NCBI GenBank assembly: GCA_018350325.1
Contig: JAEVLN010000003.1
Coordinates: 2,947,101 to 3,011,100 of the forward strand
Reading direction: 5' to 3'
Source of the DNA: Globodera rostochiensis
Taxonomy: Eukaryota; Nematoda; Chromadorea; Rhabditida; Heteroderidae
DNA: 64,000 nucleotides
Shown here: positions 63,791-64,000 of the stretch, in pieces
How the letters are laid out: every line of letters starts with the position of its first letter
Position numbering within the stretch: the first letter of the stretch is position 1
Translations under genes and position numbers: made by a program
The notes under the pieces: model-generated
What the model was told of the DNA's origin: nothing
The model's database searches: none
Seen by the model: only the letters and a program-made list of their open reading frames with translations

Positions 63791-63953
63791 AATTCACCGT
63801 TTGGTTTTGCTCAAGTGCATTAAGTCGTTGCAGCAATGCCTTCTGGTCACTTTGCATCAACAAAAACTGATCAATGGAAACGAGCTTCTGCTGGTCCTCA
63901 TTTAACCAGCCAATTTTCTCTTCCAATTTCTCGTAATCGGTTAAATTTGGCAT
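63753..63953 (-). CDS. Start of another coiled-coil family member (partial or chimeric)
   Basis: On the minus strand an ATG at 63953 opens [20 protein letters not shown], then [20 protein letters not shown], which matches the exon at 52034-52257 of gene C. The open frame runs about 55 codons before crossing into the oppositely oriented SPRY fragment at about 63785. There is no splice donor in the right place, so it is probably a rearranged 5' piece. Confidence 0.4.
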   Translation of the reverse strand: MPNLTDYEKLEEKIGWLNEDQQKLVSIDQFLLMQSDQKALLQRLNALEQNQTVNSDLTGLKKCSLS

Positions 63954-64000
63954 GTAGATTTCTATAAAATTGAAAATTATTAACTAATGGAAAACATAAG

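Overview
This is eukaryotic DNA, most likely from a plant-parasitic cyst nematode (Globodera/Heterodera type). It is AT-rich, its genes are cut into small exons by short introns, and many exons end with GC instead of GT. Recognisable proteins are ones nematodes carry: BAF, NAA10, an SLC41/MgtE magnesium transporter, a two-HMG-box protein, an srt-like chemoreceptor remnant, and several SPRY-domain genes and pseudogenes of the kind hugely expanded in cyst nematodes. The species call is inference from gene content; all gene models were built by eye from splice sites and reading phase.

Layout. 0-7.4 kb: a MULE-type end, a decayed coiled-coil gene, a foldback element, two SPRY pseudogenes (one between long inverted repeats) and an intact five-exon gene with four zinc knuckles (5.28-6.46 kb). 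8-14 kb: two well-supported minus-strand housekeeping genes, SLC41-like (8.04-11.68 kb, with an antisense tRNA-Ile(AAU) in an intron) and NAA10 (12.18-14.01 kb). 14.5-23 kb: a repeat province with an element whose arms are tandem arrays, a 2.4 kb TGCC-rich array, a mariner-like foldback, a broken AT-hook gene, and a deleted MULE with 16-bp tandem repeats as terminal inverted repeats. 23.4-26.4 kb: an HMG-box gene (minus) and BAF (plus). 28.2-34 kb: a long minus-strand gene with an adenylate-kinase-like domain. 34-39.9 kb: G/C-rich repeats, a hAT-type element with an 8-bp target duplication, and a 1.1 kb array. 39.9-41.5 kb: a second HMG-box gene, an inverted duplicate of the first. 43.8-60.7 kb: a family of coiled-coil/transmembrane/SPRY genes: copy A (frameshifted), decayed copy C, and intact copy B (703 aa). 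61.9-64 kb: an internally deleted srt-like receptor and scrambled fragments of the coiled-coil family.

The genes are not an operon or pathway. Housekeeping genes are stable islands between young duplications and mobile elements. The most unusual items are the coiled-coil/TM/SPRY family, which differs from the secreted SPRYSEC effectors by having no visible signal peptide and two membrane segments, and the repeated finding of transposon-like elements whose inverted ends are themselves short tandem arrays, two of them with perfect target-site duplications.
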